Below are positions 7,723 to 17,151 of a DNA stretch of 64,000 nt, piece by piece. A program made the position numbers and the translations under genes. The stretch covers positions 1,008,001 through 1,072,000 of the forward strand of contig NZ_AP028654.1 of assembly GCF_033097505.1 (NCBI RefSeq), given 5' to 3'. The notes under the pieces are model-generated. The model was not told the origin of the DNA and searched no databases. It was given only the letters and a program-made list of their open reading frames with translations. The stretch is from Helicovermis profundi (GTDB lineage Bacteria > Bacillota > Clostridia > Peptostreptococcales > Acidaminobacteraceae). The stretch's first letter is position 1, and the number at the start of each line of letters is the position of its first letter.

Positions 7723-7746
7723 TGCAGTAAATAATATATTACTGCA
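7723..7746. promoter_or_regulatory. Dyad between the distant ribosome site and start of the OhrR gene
   Basis: TGCAGTAA and TTACTGCA are perfect 8-bp arms around 8 bases. On the mRNA the hairpin lies between AAGGAGG and the ATG. It could be an autoregulatory operator in DNA, a looped-out spacer in RNA, or both. Confidence 0.5.
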
Positions 7747-7787
7747 TCCTCCTTTTTATAGTTTAGCAATATTTAATAATTTACAGA

Positions 7788-8555
7788 TTAAATAAAATTA
7801 ATTATTTTAAACCCGCCTTTTAAAGAACAACTTTTCTCAGCATAATTGGTAGCCTTTCTTAAAGATTCGATTTTATTAACCCCATTTAAATAGTTGTCAA
7901 TTAAAATGGTGTCAAATAAGTCGCCAGCACCTATAGTATAATTAAGTTTAGTTGTATTTCCATTAATGAATAGATCATCCCATTTAGCACCTTTTTCTCC
8001 TAATTTAATTATATTGCATTTAGTTAATGTATGTTCATTGATATTTCCAATTTTAATTATATTATCAGGAAAATTTATATTTTTTAAAAGAAAGGCTCTA
8101 GGTCCTACATCAAAAAAAATATTTTTATAATTTAAATTTAGTGCAGTATTTATTGATTCAACATGAATTTCGCTAGTTAATACTAAAGATTCGTTTCTTA
8201 AATTACTTGAATTAATTTTTAGTGAAAAGTCATTTACACCTCTCTTAACAGAAAACATTTTATCATTTTTAGCGATGAAAGATCCAGTGTAACCATTAAT
8301 AATTGAAATATTTTTAGTATCAAAATCATAAGTTTTTAATTCTTCTAAAATATATTTTCCTTTTTCGTCATTACCTATATTGCCAAAAAAATTAACATTA
8401 TGACCTAATAGATGTAAACCGAGGGCAATAGTAAGACCCGATCCACCTATTGTTTCAATAATTTCTTTTCCTTTACTTGTATCATAGATATAAGTATCTA
8501 CGAATATGGCTCCCAAAACATCAATATCCATATATCTTTTTAGATGAAAAATCAT
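7788..8555 (-). CDS. PfkB-family sugar/nucleoside kinase
   Basis: The 255-residue ribokinase-like protein phosphorylates a sugar or nucleoside with ATP. Visible features are the N-terminal substrate region DIDVLGAIFVDTY, the glycine pair TIGGSGLTIALGLHLLGHNV, FFGNIGNDEKGKYI, and the C-terminal anion-hole and catalytic-base motif YTIGAGDLFDTILID (Asp about 217). It is shorter than typical ribokinases (about 300 residues) and lacks part of the C-terminal region. The substrate cannot be inferred. GGAGATAG before the ATG supports this start. Its 3' end is close to the OhrR start, in the same direction, but no functional link is evident. Confidence 0.85.
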   Translation of the reverse strand: MIFHLKRYMDIDVLGAIFVDTYIYDTSKGKEIIETIGGSGLTIALGLHLLGHNVNFFGNIGNDEKGKYILEELKTYDFDTKNISIINGYTGSFIAKNDKMFSVKRGVNDFSLKINSSNLRNESLVLTSEIHVESINTALNLNYKNIFFDVGPRAFLLKNINFPDNIIKIGNINEHTLTKCNIIKLGEKGAKWDDLFINGNTTKLNYTIGAGDLFDTILIDNYLNGVNKIESLRKATNYAEKSCSLKGGFKIINFI

Positions 8556-8656
8556 CTATCTCCTTTTTATTTTATACTTAATTATAGTATACTAAGGCTG
8601 AGAAATAATATTAAATTTTATTTTTCTTAAATATTCATTTATAAAGTGAGGTATGT

Positions 8657-9073
8657 ATGTATTACATTTCGTTTATTATAGTGATAATTTCCGGTGCATT
8701 TTATCATATTACTCAAAAATCAATATCTGAGGGTTCTAATCCTTTTCTCTCACTCTTTATAACATATTTAGTTGCAATAACTGTTTCATTTTTTCTGTAT
8801 TTAACATCCAAAAATACTAGTTTTCTTTTAGATGTTAAAGCTATAAAACCGGCTAGTTATTTTTTAGGGTTTGTAATCGTCGGTTTGGAAATGGGATTTT
8901 TAATAGCTTACAGAAGTGGATGGAATATTGGTAAACTGAGTATGATAAATAGTATTACAGTTGCACTAATTTTAATTCCAGTTGGAATTTTCATGTTTGG
9001 TGAACATATATCTACAAAAAGCATTGTGGGAATTATTATTTCTATAATTGGGCTTGTTATTATGAGATTGTAA
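8657..9073 (+). CDS. Small EamA/DMT-type membrane transporter
   Basis: The 138-residue hydrophobic protein has about four to five spans and is half the length of ordinary EamA permeases, like the single-domain small drug/metabolite transporters that work as dimers. It carries the EamA-like end FGEHISTKSIVGIIISIIGLVIM and an N-terminal span followed by KSISEGSNPFLSLFITYLVA. The substrate is unknown. It begins after GTGAGG and ends at a terminator, so it is probably transcribed alone. Confidence 0.75.
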   Translation: MYYISFIIVIISGAFYHITQKSISEGSNPFLSLFITYLVAITVSFFLYLTSKNTSFLLDVKAIKPASYFLGFVIVGLEMGFLIAYRSGWNIGKLSMINSITVALILIPVGIFMFGEHISTKSIVGIIISIIGLVIMRL

Positions 9074-9077
9074 TTTT

Positions 9078-9112
9078 AAAAATATCTATAGTTAGTATAG
9101 ATATTTTTTTTT
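9078..9112 (+). terminator. Terminator after the small DMT transporter gene
   Basis: AAAATATCTATA and TATAGATATTTT form a 12-bp stem followed by a long T-run. Confidence 0.85.
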
Positions 9113-9189
9113 GATATTTATTATTATTTTGGGGTAACTAATAAAATGATAAGTAAATATTTTGAAAATAGTGTTTAGGGGGGAGTTAT

Positions 9190-10968
9190 ATGAAAAAAAT
9201 TAGCTCAAAAATTTTATTTGCAGTACTTTTAAATGGACTTATTGCTGTATTATTAATTGGTAGTATTAGTATTTATTCAATGTATAATTTAAATGTAAAT
9301 AGAATAAATCAAGACGAAACGTTACTTAGAAGTAATTATGATAAGATGATAAAAGCTCAAGTTGAAGAGCTAGTTAATTCTTTAGATGGTGTTAATGAAA
9401 TGTACACTAATGGAAAAATCACAATAGATCAAGCAAAAGATATCTCAGCTAATGTTATAAGAAAAGCAACATATGGTGAAAGTGGATATTTTTGGACAGA
9501 TACAATTGAGGGAAAAAATGTAGTTTTTTTAGGTCGTAAAGATGTTGAGGGTACAAATAGAATTGATTTGACTGATAAAAAAGGAAACAAAATAATTAAA
9601 AGCTTTATTGAGATAGTAAAAAAAGATGGTAGTGGCTATTATAATTACTATTTTCCTAAAGCTGGTAGCGATGAGCCACTTCCTAAAAGAGCATATATTA
9701 TGCTTTATAAACCTTTTAATTGGATGATTGGAACAGGTAATTATATAGATGATATAGATAAATATATAAAAGAAGAAAAAACATTATCACTTAAAGAATT
9801 TTATAATAAAATAATGATTATGGCTGGTTTCACATTAATTGCAACTATTTTTGCATTTCTATTATCGTTCAAAATAAGTAGATCAATTGTGAAACCACTT
9901 TATAGAGTTATTGAAATGATTAAAAAGACTTCTGAATTGAATATTTACGATGACCCTTCGTATGATGATTTATTAACTTTTACAGGTGAAAATGGAGAAA
10001 TAGCACAATCGCTTGGAAGATTAAGATCAGTACTTAGAAGTATCGTTGTGTCACTTAAAAATGATTCAGATACGCTAAATGAATCTGCATTACTATTAAA
10101 TGATATATCAAAAGATGGTAAAGAAAGCACTTCTGGCGTTACAATGGCAATTGATGAATTTGCAAAAGGAGCACAAGAACAAGCAGAGGATGCTCAAATT
10201 GCAGCTTCGAAAATGCAAGATTTATCCAAGCAGATTGAAGAATCAGTAAACAATTCAAACGTAATAAATGAAATTTCTTCAGAAGTTGATGAAAAGAATA
10301 GTAACGGAGTAAAATTAGTTGAAGATTTAGCTGAAAAATTTGAAGTTACTAAAGAATCAACGGAGAAATTAAATACTAATGTTGAAGTTTTGGGTGAGCT
10401 TTCTACTAAAATAACAGATATAACAAATCAAATTCAATCAATTGCTCAGCAAACAAATTTACTTGCACTTAATGCTGCAATTGAAGCTGCGAGGGCAGGA
10501 GAAGCAGGTAAAGGTTTTGCAGTTGTTGCTGAGGAAATAAGAAAACTTGCTGAAGAAACAACAACTTCAACAGTTGAAATTGAGGGTATTATTGATAGTA
10601 TATTAAGTGAAATTAAAGAAACTAGAGAAAATATGGATATATCCAAAACTGCAGTTAATGTTTCAGATAAAGTAATGGAAGAGGTTAAAAAAGCTTTTGA
10701 CGCAATTGAAATAGCAATGAAAAAGAATTTTTCAGAATTAAAAATTCTTTCTACAAATATTGAAAATGTTGATAGTAATAAAAATGTTACTATTGAAGCA
10801 ATTGAAGGAATCTCAGCGATAACTGAAGAAAATGCAGCTTCGGCAGAAGAAATATCTGCTACAATGGAATCACAAAGTGAATTAATGAATCAAATATTTG
10901 AGAATTCAGAAAAAACTAGTATAATTTCTTCAAGTTTAAAATCAATTATTGATAAATTTAATATTTAA
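9190..10968 (+). CDS. Methyl-accepting chemotaxis protein with extracellular single Cache domain
   Basis: The 592-residue chemoreceptor has an N-terminal membrane span (about 8-30), an extracytoplasmic sensor domain (about 35-190) with the Cache-type sequence [33 protein letters not shown], a second span (about 205-227), HAMP-like region and a long coiled-coil signalling domain. The kinase-control hairpin tip is near-consensus: [20 protein letters not shown] then [18 protein letters not shown] (about 415-460). It should relay a small-molecule signal to CheA/CheW; no other chemotaxis gene is in the window. A Shine-Dalgarno GGGGGGAG precedes the ATG. Single Cache receptors often bind small organic acids, but the ligand here is unknown. 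Confidence 0.95.
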   Translation: MKKISSKILFAVLLNGLIAVLLIGSISIYSMYNLNVNRINQDETLLRSNYDKMIKAQVEELVNSLDGVNEMYTNGKITIDQAKDISANVIRKATYGESGYFWTDTIEGKNVVFLGRKDVEGTNRIDLTDKKGNKIIKSFIEIVKKDGSGYYNYYFPKAGSDEPLPKRAYIMLYKPFNWMIGTGNYIDDIDKYIKEEKTLSLKEFYNKIMIMAGFTLIATIFAFLLSFKISRSIVKPLYRVIEMIKKTSELNIYDDPSYDDLLTFTGENGEIAQSLGRLRSVLRSIVVSLKNDSDTLNESALLLNDISKDGKESTSGVTMAIDEFAKGAQEQAEDAQIAASKMQDLSKQIEESVNNSNVINEISSEVDEKNSNGVKLVEDLAEKFEVTKESTEKLNTNVEVLGELSTKITDITNQIQSIAQQTNLLALNAAIEAARAGEAGKGFAVVAEEIRKLAEETTTSTVEIEGIIDSILSEIKETRENMDISKTAVNVSDKVMEEVKKAFDAIEIAMKKNFSELKILSTNIENVDSNKNVTIEAIEGISAITEENAASAEEISATMESQSELMNQIFENSEKTSIISSSLKSIIDKFNI

Positions 10969-11016
10969 TTATAAAATAAATTTATTGATATAGTAATTTT
11001 TAATAATACTTATGGG

Positions 11017-11053
11017 TGCACTAATATATTAATTTTTATAATGTATTAGTGCA
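11017..11053. promoter_or_regulatory. Inverted repeat just before ogt
   Basis: TGCACTAATA (11017-11026) and TATTAGTGCA (11044-11053) are perfect 10-bp arms. TTGTTTT follows, so it could be a weak terminator of the chemoreceptor gene, or an operator or mRNA structure just 5' of the ogt ribosome site. Confidence 0.5.
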
Positions 11054-11069
11054 TTGTTTTGGAGGGATA

Positions 11070-11546
11070 ATGAATAATTGTTATATAGCTTATTATAATT
11101 CACCAATAGGAATAGTTAAAATCGTTACTAATAAAGAAGCTATTACATCAGTAGGTTTTGTAGATGTAGGAAATCCTAGTGATCTGTCTGAAAATGAGAT
11201 GCCGGAAATACTTTTAAAAGCAGTAACTCAATTAGATGAGTATTTTAATGGTGAGAGAAAATTATTTGATTTAAATTATGAACTAAAAGGAACTTCTTTT
11301 CAATTAAAAGTTTGGAATGCTTTAATGAATATAGAGTTTGGAAAAACATGTTCATATAAAGACATTGCAATAGAAATAGGAAATAGTAAAGCAATGAGGG
11401 CAGTTGGTGGAGCAAATAATAAAAATCCAATTGGCATTATGATTCCATGCCATAGAGTGATAGGAGCAAATAAAAAACTTATTGGATATGCTGGTGGTCT
11501 AGATAAAAAACAGTGGCTTTTAAATCACGAAAAAAGGTATATTTAA
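11070..11546 (+). CDS. ogt: Methylated-DNA--protein-cysteine methyltransferase
   Basis: The protein (158 residues from ATG 11070) repairs O6-methylguanine by suicidal transfer of the alkyl group to its Cys. The active site is IPCHRVIGANKKLIGYAGG (Cys about residue 128), preceded by the DNA-binding helix region GKTCSYKDIAIEIG and AMRAVGGANNKNPI with the arginine finger. The open frame extends seven codons upstream, but GGAGGG at 11060-11065 fits ATG 11070 (MNNCYIAYYNSP). Two further genes follow closely (ogt-mobA-fdhD, gaps of 25 and 14 bases), so they are likely one transcript although ogt is unrelated in function. Confidence 0.95.
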   Translation: MNNCYIAYYNSPIGIVKIVTNKEAITSVGFVDVGNPSDLSENEMPEILLKAVTQLDEYFNGERKLFDLNYELKGTSFQLKVWNALMNIEFGKTCSYKDIAIEIGNSKAMRAVGGANNKNPIGIMIPCHRVIGANKKLIGYAGGLDKKQWLLNHEKRYI

Positions 11547-11571
11547 TTATATTCAGTTTATAGGAGTACTT

Positions 11572-12168
11572 ATGAAAATAGAAGCAACTGCAGTAATTAT
11601 GGCTGGAGGAAAGAGCCTCAGGATGGGTTTTGATAAACAAGAGATTAAGATTAATGAAAAGAATCTTGTTCATATTCAAGCCGATATATTAGGTGAGATT
11701 TTTAATGAGGTTATAATTATAAGCAATAAACCAGAGTTATATAAGAATTACCATTTAAACGTATATAAAGATATGATTAAAGATCAAGGACCATTAGGTG
11801 GTATTCATTCCGCACTAGTTAATTCATCGAATTATTATAATTATTTTATTGCATGTGATATGCCAAATATTAACACTGAGTACATTAAATACATCTATGA
11901 AATTATTTTTGAAGATAAGAGTAAAAATGGTATTGTTGCAAAGCTTAATGATTGGATCGAACCTTTTAATAGTTTTTATACAAAAAATTTAATTGAATCA
12001 ATTGAAATTCATTTGAAAAACGGAAAGAGAAGTGTTTTTTCTTTGTTAAAAAAAAATAAAATCATATATCTTGAAGAAGAAGCTGTTAGAGAATTCAGTA
12101 GTGATTGGAGTATGTTTGACAATTTGAATACTCATCATGAATTAAGCGAATATTACTTAAAAATATAA
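11572..12168 (+). CDS. mobA: Molybdenum cofactor guanylyltransferase
   Basis: The 198-residue nucleotidyltransferase attaches GMP to molybdopterin, making the bis-MGD cofactor of formate dehydrogenases and related enzymes. The P-loop-like N-terminus AVIMAGGKSLRMGFDKQ and the later DQGPLGGIHSAL and IACDMPNI (the metal-binding Asp) are typical MobA signatures. It lies 14 bases before fdhD, so both probably serve formate dehydrogenase maturation. No molybdoenzyme gene is in the window. Confidence 0.93.
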   Translation: MKIEATAVIMAGGKSLRMGFDKQEIKINEKNLVHIQADILGEIFNEVIIISNKPELYKNYHLNVYKDMIKDQGPLGGIHSALVNSSNYYNYFIACDMPNINTEYIKYIYEIIFEDKSKNGIVAKLNDWIEPFNSFYTKNLIESIEIHLKNGKRSVFSLLKKNKIIYLEEEAVREFSSDWSMFDNLNTHHELSEYYLKI

Positions 12169-12182
12169 ATGGAAGTGAATAT

Positions 12183-12950
12183 ATGAGTTTTACTAAGCGA
12201 GTAGAAATTAAAAGAAATGAACTTGGAAAAGAAATTTTAAAAGAGGATATTGTTGTAATAGAAGAGCCTTTTACAATGTTTATAAACGCTAAGGAATTTA
12301 TTACACTTCTTTGTTCACCAAATAATATTAAAGAACTTATAGTTGGATTTTTATTTAGTGAAGGATTAATAGAAACATATGAAGATATAACTTCAATATC
12401 TGTTGATAAATCAAGAGGCCTTGCTTATATTTATATCATAAATGATCTTCATACTCATAAAGAATATAGTGGTAAAAGAGTGATTACAACAGGCTGTGGA
12501 AAAGGAAGCGGTGTATATAATTTTAGTGATCTACTTAGAAAAAAAGAAATGGTCAATGCCGAAGAAAAATCTGTGCCAAATGAAAAAACTATTTTTTTTA
12601 TTGCTTCGAAGATCAATGATATTTCTCCAGTTTTTAAAGAAACAGGAGGAGTACATTCATGTAGTCTTTGGGAAGAAAATCAATTAATTTATTCATTTGA
12701 AGACATAGGAAGGCATAATGCGCTTGATAAAATTATTGGGAAAATATTAATAGAAAAATATGATGTGTCAAATAAAATTTTGCTTTCTAGTGGCAGAATA
12801 TCTTCTGAAATGTTGATCAAATGCGCAAAAATTGGGATAGCAGTAATAATATCTAGATCAGCACCCACATCGTTAGCCATCAAATTATCGAAAGAATTAG
12901 GAGTAGTTTTAATTGGATTTGCAAGAGGAAAAAAATTTAATATATACTAA
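12183..12950 (+). CDS. fdhD: Formate dehydrogenase accessory sulfurtransferase
   Basis: FdhD carries sulfur from a cysteine desulfurase to the molybdenum cofactor and is required for active formate dehydrogenase. The 255-residue protein has the conserved Cys in RVITTGCGKGSG (about residue 107), the motif KETGGVHSCSLW, and EDIGRHNALDKIIGK, ILLSSGRISSEMLIK. The Cys loop holds one Cys where E. coli has CXXC. Formate dehydrogenases of anaerobes are often selenoproteins, which fits the TGA-containing gene at 2686. The last 104 bases of this gene are duplicated at 15118-15221 by the IS insertion; the copy here is intact. Confidence 0.94.
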   Translation: MSFTKRVEIKRNELGKEILKEDIVVIEEPFTMFINAKEFITLLCSPNNIKELIVGFLFSEGLIETYEDITSISVDKSRGLAYIYIINDLHTHKEYSGKRVITTGCGKGSGVYNFSDLLRKKEMVNAEEKSVPNEKTIFFIASKINDISPVFKETGGVHSCSLWEENQLIYSFEDIGRHNALDKIIGKILIEKYDVSNKILLSSGRISSEMLIKCAKIGIAVIISRSAPTSLAIKLSKELGVVLIGFARGKKFNIY

Positions 12951-13035
12951 AAAAATATTAAATTTATAAAAGAAAAAGTCGTAAAATTTTATTATTAAAA
13001 GTTTACGACTTTTTTAATTTGTTAAAGGTTTACTT
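12847..13035. repeat. Left copy of the 189-bp target duplication
   Basis: Identical, base for base, to 15118-15306 (offset 2,271). It covers the last 104 bases of fdhD, the shared terminator hairpin and the last bases (including the stop) of the convergent gene now at 15301. Confidence 0.95.
12973..13015. terminator. Terminator after fdhD
   Basis: AAAAAGTCGTAAA and TTTACGACTTTTT form a 13-bp stem. An identical copy lies at 15244-15286 in the right duplication, where it serves the convergent gene. Confidence 0.85.
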
Positions 13036-13060
13036 CCTGACTTTGGAACATCATTTAACT

Positions 13061-13106
13061 AAAAAAATGCTATAATCACTTGAAAATCAAGGTTTATAGC
13101 ATTTTT
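13061..13106. terminator. Terminator inside the IS, after the transposase gene
   Basis: AAAAATGCTATAA and TTATAGCATTTTT pair over about 13 bp with T-runs on both sides, so it can stop transposase mRNA and read-in from fdhD. Confidence 0.8.
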
Positions 13107-13125
13107 AAGTTTTGTGCAAAACTCA

Positions 13126-14976
13126 CTACATTTTATTAATTATTTTTGAAATTGTATCCTTAAATGTAATACTATCTTTAAATTTAAATATATTCTTATT
13201 TATATCACTTTTTAATAACTTATCTGATATCATATACAATTTGTCTATTCCATAATCTATTTCAGCTAATTTAAAATTTGATAATCCATTTATTATTTCA
13301 TGTGTTGATAATTTAATTTCAACCTTCTTTAATTTGTACTCCAATAATCTTTGAAGGACTAGGGCTACATAACAAACAAGGAAATGTGATCTAATACGTC
13401 TTGATTTAAAGTGATATACAGGTCTTGCTTCTATGTTCGTTTTTAATATCCTAAACGATTCCTCAATTTTATAAAGTGACCTGTATGCTTTCATAATCGA
13501 TACTGGATCCATAGCTAACTTGTTTGTAACTATATAAAAATATCCAAAATTTTCTCGTTCTGCTGATATTTTTCCTTCATCTATTTCTACTAGTATTTTT
13601 TCTTTAGGATTTTCAGTAGCTTTGTAATATCTACTCTTTGATTTGGCAGTTGCATTTTTTGTGAAGTCTTTTAAATTTTTCTGAGCCTTTTCAATTGTCT
13701 TTTTTTGCTTAATCATTTCACGTTCTTTGTATAAATCAGAATATTTCTTGATTACCAACTCTTTATAATTTTCACCTTCATGTGAAGCTGTTCGAATAGC
13801 TGTGATATAACCACTTCTATATTTAGAATCTTTCCCAGATGTAATATTCCAAGTTTGATCAAACTTTGTCTTTTTAATTTTATCAGGAACTGAACTAGAC
13901 TTTGAACCAACAATATAATTTAAACCTTTGTCTCTAATCATCTTTAGATTTTTTTTTGAGTTTAAGCCTCTATCTGCAACAATGACAATATCCTTTATTT
14001 TATAATTATGGAGGACATCATCAATAACCTTTTCCATTGTATGAAGTTCATGTTCATTTCCTCTAAATAGCTTATATGAGATTGGAATCCCATCAGAATC
14101 AATTAATAATCCCATTACTACTTGTGTTTCATTTCTTTTATTGTCTTTACTCATTCCACGTTCTCTAAGTTCATCTTCAATAAATGACTCAAAGTAATAA
14201 GTTGTGCAGTCATAAAGAGCAAATGACATATTTCTTTCTGGTATAATTTTATCTATAGTTTTATTAAGATGCTTAAATAATTTGTTTTCAGTCAATTTAA
14301 AATTCTCATCATACGATTCTGTAAGTACATCAATCTCTTGTAAAGTATTGTTGATATTTGATTCTAGTATCTTTTTAACTTCATCATCTACAGTTGATAT
14401 AAGAGCATTCATATCATTAATAACTGTACATTTTTCAGATAATTCTTTTGATTTATGTTTATTAAATCCAGAAAAAACATCTAGACTTGAGTAAATATTG
14501 TCATTATTTATGAAACTGAAATCATAAAGAAAATCATCTTTTCTTTTAGCTACTTCATGTTTACTAGCAGGATTAAATAATCGTCCTAATATTTGATAAA
14601 ACATCATATCACTAAAGTTATACTCTAGTTTAGAGTCTTTAGTTAATTTGTTAAAAAATCTAGGTAACTTCAACTCATTAAAGATTGATAGATATGGTAA
14701 ATAGCCAATATTTTTATTATTAAGAGAAAGCTTTTGATTAGCTATAAAATCTTTAAATGATTTAAATCCTTTAGCTTCTTTTTCGAACCTAATCATTTCT
14801 TTTAAATCAACCTCTGCTTTAGCTAAAGCTTTTTTTCCTTCTTTTGAATTTAAGTCATGTGAACCATAGCTTTTAATCATTATTTTTTTTGATTTTTTAG
14901 TTTCAGGATCTCTAATCCCTTTAGCAATAGAAATATAATATTTTCCATTTCTTGATTTAGATTTACTAACATACAT
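13126..14976 (-). CDS. IS1634-family DDE transposase
   Basis: The 616-residue transposase has the DDE residues of this family: first Asp in FALYDCTTYYFES (about residue 252), second in IVIVADRGLNSKKNL (about 336), and the Glu in YKIEESFRILKTNIEARPVYHF region (about 506). The N-terminus (YVSKSKSRNGKYYISIAKG) and IRSHFLVCYVALVLQR near the C-terminus are typical. It appears complete with ribosome site AAAGGAG, so the element is probably active. Confidence 0.95.
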   Translation of the reverse strand: MYVSKSKSRNGKYYISIAKGIRDPETKKSKKIMIKSYGSHDLNSKEGKKALAKAEVDLKEMIRFEKEAKGFKSFKDFIANQKLSLNNKNIGYLPYLSIFNELKLPRFFNKLTKDSKLEYNFSDMMFYQILGRLFNPASKHEVAKRKDDFLYDFSFINNDNIYSSLDVFSGFNKHKSKELSEKCTVINDMNALISTVDDEVKKILESNINNTLQEIDVLTESYDENFKLTENKLFKHLNKTIDKIIPERNMSFALYDCTTYYFESFIEDELRERGMSKDNKRNETQVVMGLLIDSDGIPISYKLFRGNEHELHTMEKVIDDVLHNYKIKDIVIVADRGLNSKKNLKMIRDKGLNYIVGSKSSSVPDKIKKTKFDQTWNITSGKDSKYRSGYITAIRTASHEGENYKELVIKKYSDLYKEREMIKQKKTIEKAQKNLKDFTKNATAKSKSRYYKATENPKEKILVEIDEGKISAERENFGYFYIVTNKLAMDPVSIMKAYRSLYKIEESFRILKTNIEARPVYHFKSRRIRSHFLVCYVALVLQRLLEYKLKKVEIKLSTHEIINGLSNFKLAEIDYGIDKLYMISDKLLKSDINKNIFKFKDSITFKDTISKIINKM

Positions 14977-15117
14977 ACATATTCTCCTTTATATATATTA
15001 TACATCATTTCTTTCCTCACGGCAAGTTGTGAGGAAAGAAATACAAAAAATAATGAGAAATATTGAAATATCAACAATAACTCATTATTAGTTGCAAATT
15101 TATGTTCCAAAGTCAGG

Positions 15118-15221
15118 TAATATCTAGATCAGCACCCACATCGTTAGCCATCAAATTATCGAAAGAATTAGGAGTAGTTTTAATTGGATTTGCAAGAGGA
15201 AAAAAATTTAATATATACTAA
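15118..15221 (+). pseudogene. fdhD: 3' fragment of fdhD created by target duplication
   Basis: The last 104 bases of fdhD (encoding the end of the protein through the TAA) recur here without start or upstream region. Not functional as a gene; a by-product of transposition. Confidence 0.9.
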
Positions 15222-15306
15222 AAAAATATTAAATTTATAAAAGAAAAAGTCGTAAAATTTTATTATTAAAAGTTTACGACTTTTTTAATTTGTTAAAGGT
15301 TTACTT
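15118..15306. repeat. Right copy of the 189-bp target duplication
   Basis: Identical to 12847-13035. It supplies the terminator and stop codon region of the minus-strand gene ending at 15301, so neither neighbour was broken by the insertion. Confidence 0.95.
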
Positions 15307-17151
15307 GTAAGTTTCCATTTCTATATCGTCAACCCAAACTGTTGAGCCTAAAGAGTCAAATGTAATCGTTAGCTTGTTAATTTTTGATGTATTAACTTTT
15401 ACTTGAACCATTTCCCAAACGTTTTCGGCTTTTGGTGTAAATGATATAGATTTAGAGAATTTGCTTACTCCATCGCTATAACCTTTAAAGTCAATTCCAA
15501 TTTCATTTGTATTATCAGACATTACCCATAAAGATATTATATAGTTTTTATCAATTGAAATATTGTCTAAAGAAATTGTTGATTTACCTTTATTTTTTGT
15601 TAAATCAAGTTTAATTGAATGATTACCGCTTCTAAATATTTCATAATCGTCAATTACGTTGCCACTACTATCATATGTGATTGAATATTTATCAAGTTTT
15701 TCTTTTACTTCGGCAGAAATATCTGTTCCATCTCCATTTATTGGATTCATATCAGTTGCTTTGTAAGCAATATTTTCTTCATAAGCTTCACTCCATAAAT
15801 CGTTTGCATCTTTTACTTTTAAAGAAACTGTATAATCGCCATCACTTTTAAAATTAAGAATCAATTCATCAAGTTTATCTGAAGTATAAAGAACATCTTT
15901 TCCTTTTGTAACTGTCCAAACAGCTTTTACAATCTTATTATTTTTACCAAACACTTTACTAGTATTAGTAAATTTAATTGAATCTTCATAGCTTGTTCTT
16001 TCATATGAAGCAACTGGTGGTTGATCCTTTTTAAATAAAGGTAAAATAAATACTATTGCTACTGCTAACAGTAATCCGAGTAATGCGAAAAGAATTATTC
16101 CTGACGTTTTTTTCTTTTCTGGTCTTTCTTCAGTAGAATCTTCATTAATATTAGAAATGTTTAGTCCATCAAGTTCAATTTCGTTACTATCATTATTAAT
16201 TATATTATCATTAGCATAGTCTTCTTTAGTTGAATTATCTAATTTATTTTCGTTCTTTGACTTATCTAAATCAAAGTCATCTTCAGTATTCGAATTTGTG
16301 AGCAATTTTTCATCTGAAGAATTTTGAGTAGGATCATTTTTAATTTCTTCTAAATTATCGTTAATTTCAGGTGTATTTGGACTAGAAGTTTCACTTAAAT
16401 CCTCAGCATTAACTTCATAAGTATTTTCTTTATCAAGTAATGATTTTGCAGCCAAAGCACCGAGGCTAGCGTTTCCAAGATTACTTAAAATTTCTGAATT
16501 ATCATTATTAATAGGTGCATCTTTTGAAATGACATTTTCTTCAAACGCACTTCTCATTGAGTTAAATGAAAGAAATTTTGTAGAATCATTTTTTAGCTCG
16601 TCAACAAAGTCTGTAATTCTAGGAGAGGAATTACTAGTGAGTTTATTAATTTTATTAAGGACTGATGTAATTTTTGAAGTAACTTTGTTAAATGGAGTTA
16701 TAGATTTTATTGCATCATCAATAATAATTAATTCATTAAAAAATAAATGATCATCTTTTACAATAATTTGATTTTCATCAATAAATATGTTTTTAAAGTA
16801 ATTATTAAAAGAATCATAATTATTAATTTTATTAATATATTCATTTGCAAGTAAATTAGCTTTTTCTGCAGATAAAGTATTTTCTTTTAAGTAATTGCTG
16901 AAAGAAGTTCCTTCTTTATATTCAGTTACAGAAATTATTTCATTTTCATTTTCTTCGATATGTATTAAGTTAGTTAAGGAACTTTTTAAATTGTTAAAAA
17001 ATTCAGTATTAAAAATATCGTTTTTATTAAAAATATTAATTACTACAACGTCATCAGCAGAATCTATTTTAGTTCCCATTAATATCTTTTGATAATCATT
17101 TTTTTCAAAAACTTCTAAAATATTAAAAAGTTGTTTATATTGTTCGCTCAT
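15301..17151 (-). CDS. Large single-span membrane protein with PKD-like and carbohydrate-binding-like extracellular domains
   Basis: I do not recognise this 616-residue protein as a whole. Residues 1-175 form a folded cytoplasmic domain faintly like a degenerate protein kinase (MSEQYKQLFNILEVF...), with no recognisable kinase catalytic motifs. Residues about 200-345 are an acidic, Asn/Ser-rich low-complexity linker. One membrane span lies at about 349-372 (GIILFALLGLLLAVAIVFIL), then the outside part: a PKD-like beta domain (PVASYERTSYEDSIKF... GDYTVSLKVKDAND) and a C-terminal jelly-roll-like domain (GNHSIKLDL... KLTITFDSLGSTVWVDDIEME) similar to CBM4/9-type modules. A surface sensor or cell-wall/polysaccharide-binding protein is plausible. 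Its stop lies in the IS target duplication. Confidence 0.7.
   Translation of the reverse strand: MSEQYKQLFNILEVFEKNDYQKILMGTKIDSADDVVVINIFNKNDIFNTEFFNNLKSSLTNLIHIEENENEIISVTEYKEGTSFSNYLKENTLSAEKANLLANEYINKINNYDSFNNYFKNIFIDENQIIVKDDHLFFNELIIIDDAIKSITPFNKVTSKITSVLNKINKLTSNSSPRITDFVDELKNDSTKFLSFNSMRSAFEENVISKDAPINNDNSEILSNLGNASLGALAAKSLLDKENTYEVNAEDLSETSSPNTPEINDNLEEIKNDPTQNSSDEKLLTNSNTEDDFDLDKSKNENKLDNSTKEDYANDNIINNDSNEIELDGLNISNINEDSTEERPEKKKTSGIILFALLGLLLAVAIVFILPLFKKDQPPVASYERTSYEDSIKFTNTSKVFGKNNKIVKAVWTVTKGKDVLYTSDKLDELILNFKSDGDYTVSLKVKDANDLWSEAYEENIAYKATDMNPINGDGTDISAEVKEKLDKYSITYDSSGNVIDDYEIFRSGNHSIKLDLTKNKGKSTISLDNISIDKNYIISLWVMSDNTNEIGIDFKGYSDGVSKFSKSISFTPKAENVWEMVQVKVNTSKINKLTITFDSLGSTVWVDDIEMETYK

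Larger units (their letters stand above)
13036..15117. mobile_element. Insertion sequence, IS1634 type
   Basis: A 2,082-bp element with 16-bp perfect terminal inverted repeats (CCTGACTTTGGAACAT at 13036-13051 and its complement at 15102-15117) carries one transposase gene. It is flanked by the 189-bp direct repeats. IS1634 and IS1549 (IS1634 family) are known for unusually long, variable target duplications, which supports the family call. The perfect identity of the duplication and intact transposase indicate a recent insertion. Confidence 0.93.

Noticed and set aside
14880-15110. Separate small ORF at the IS right end
   Set aside because: It overlaps the transposase start in another frame, and shows no known motif.
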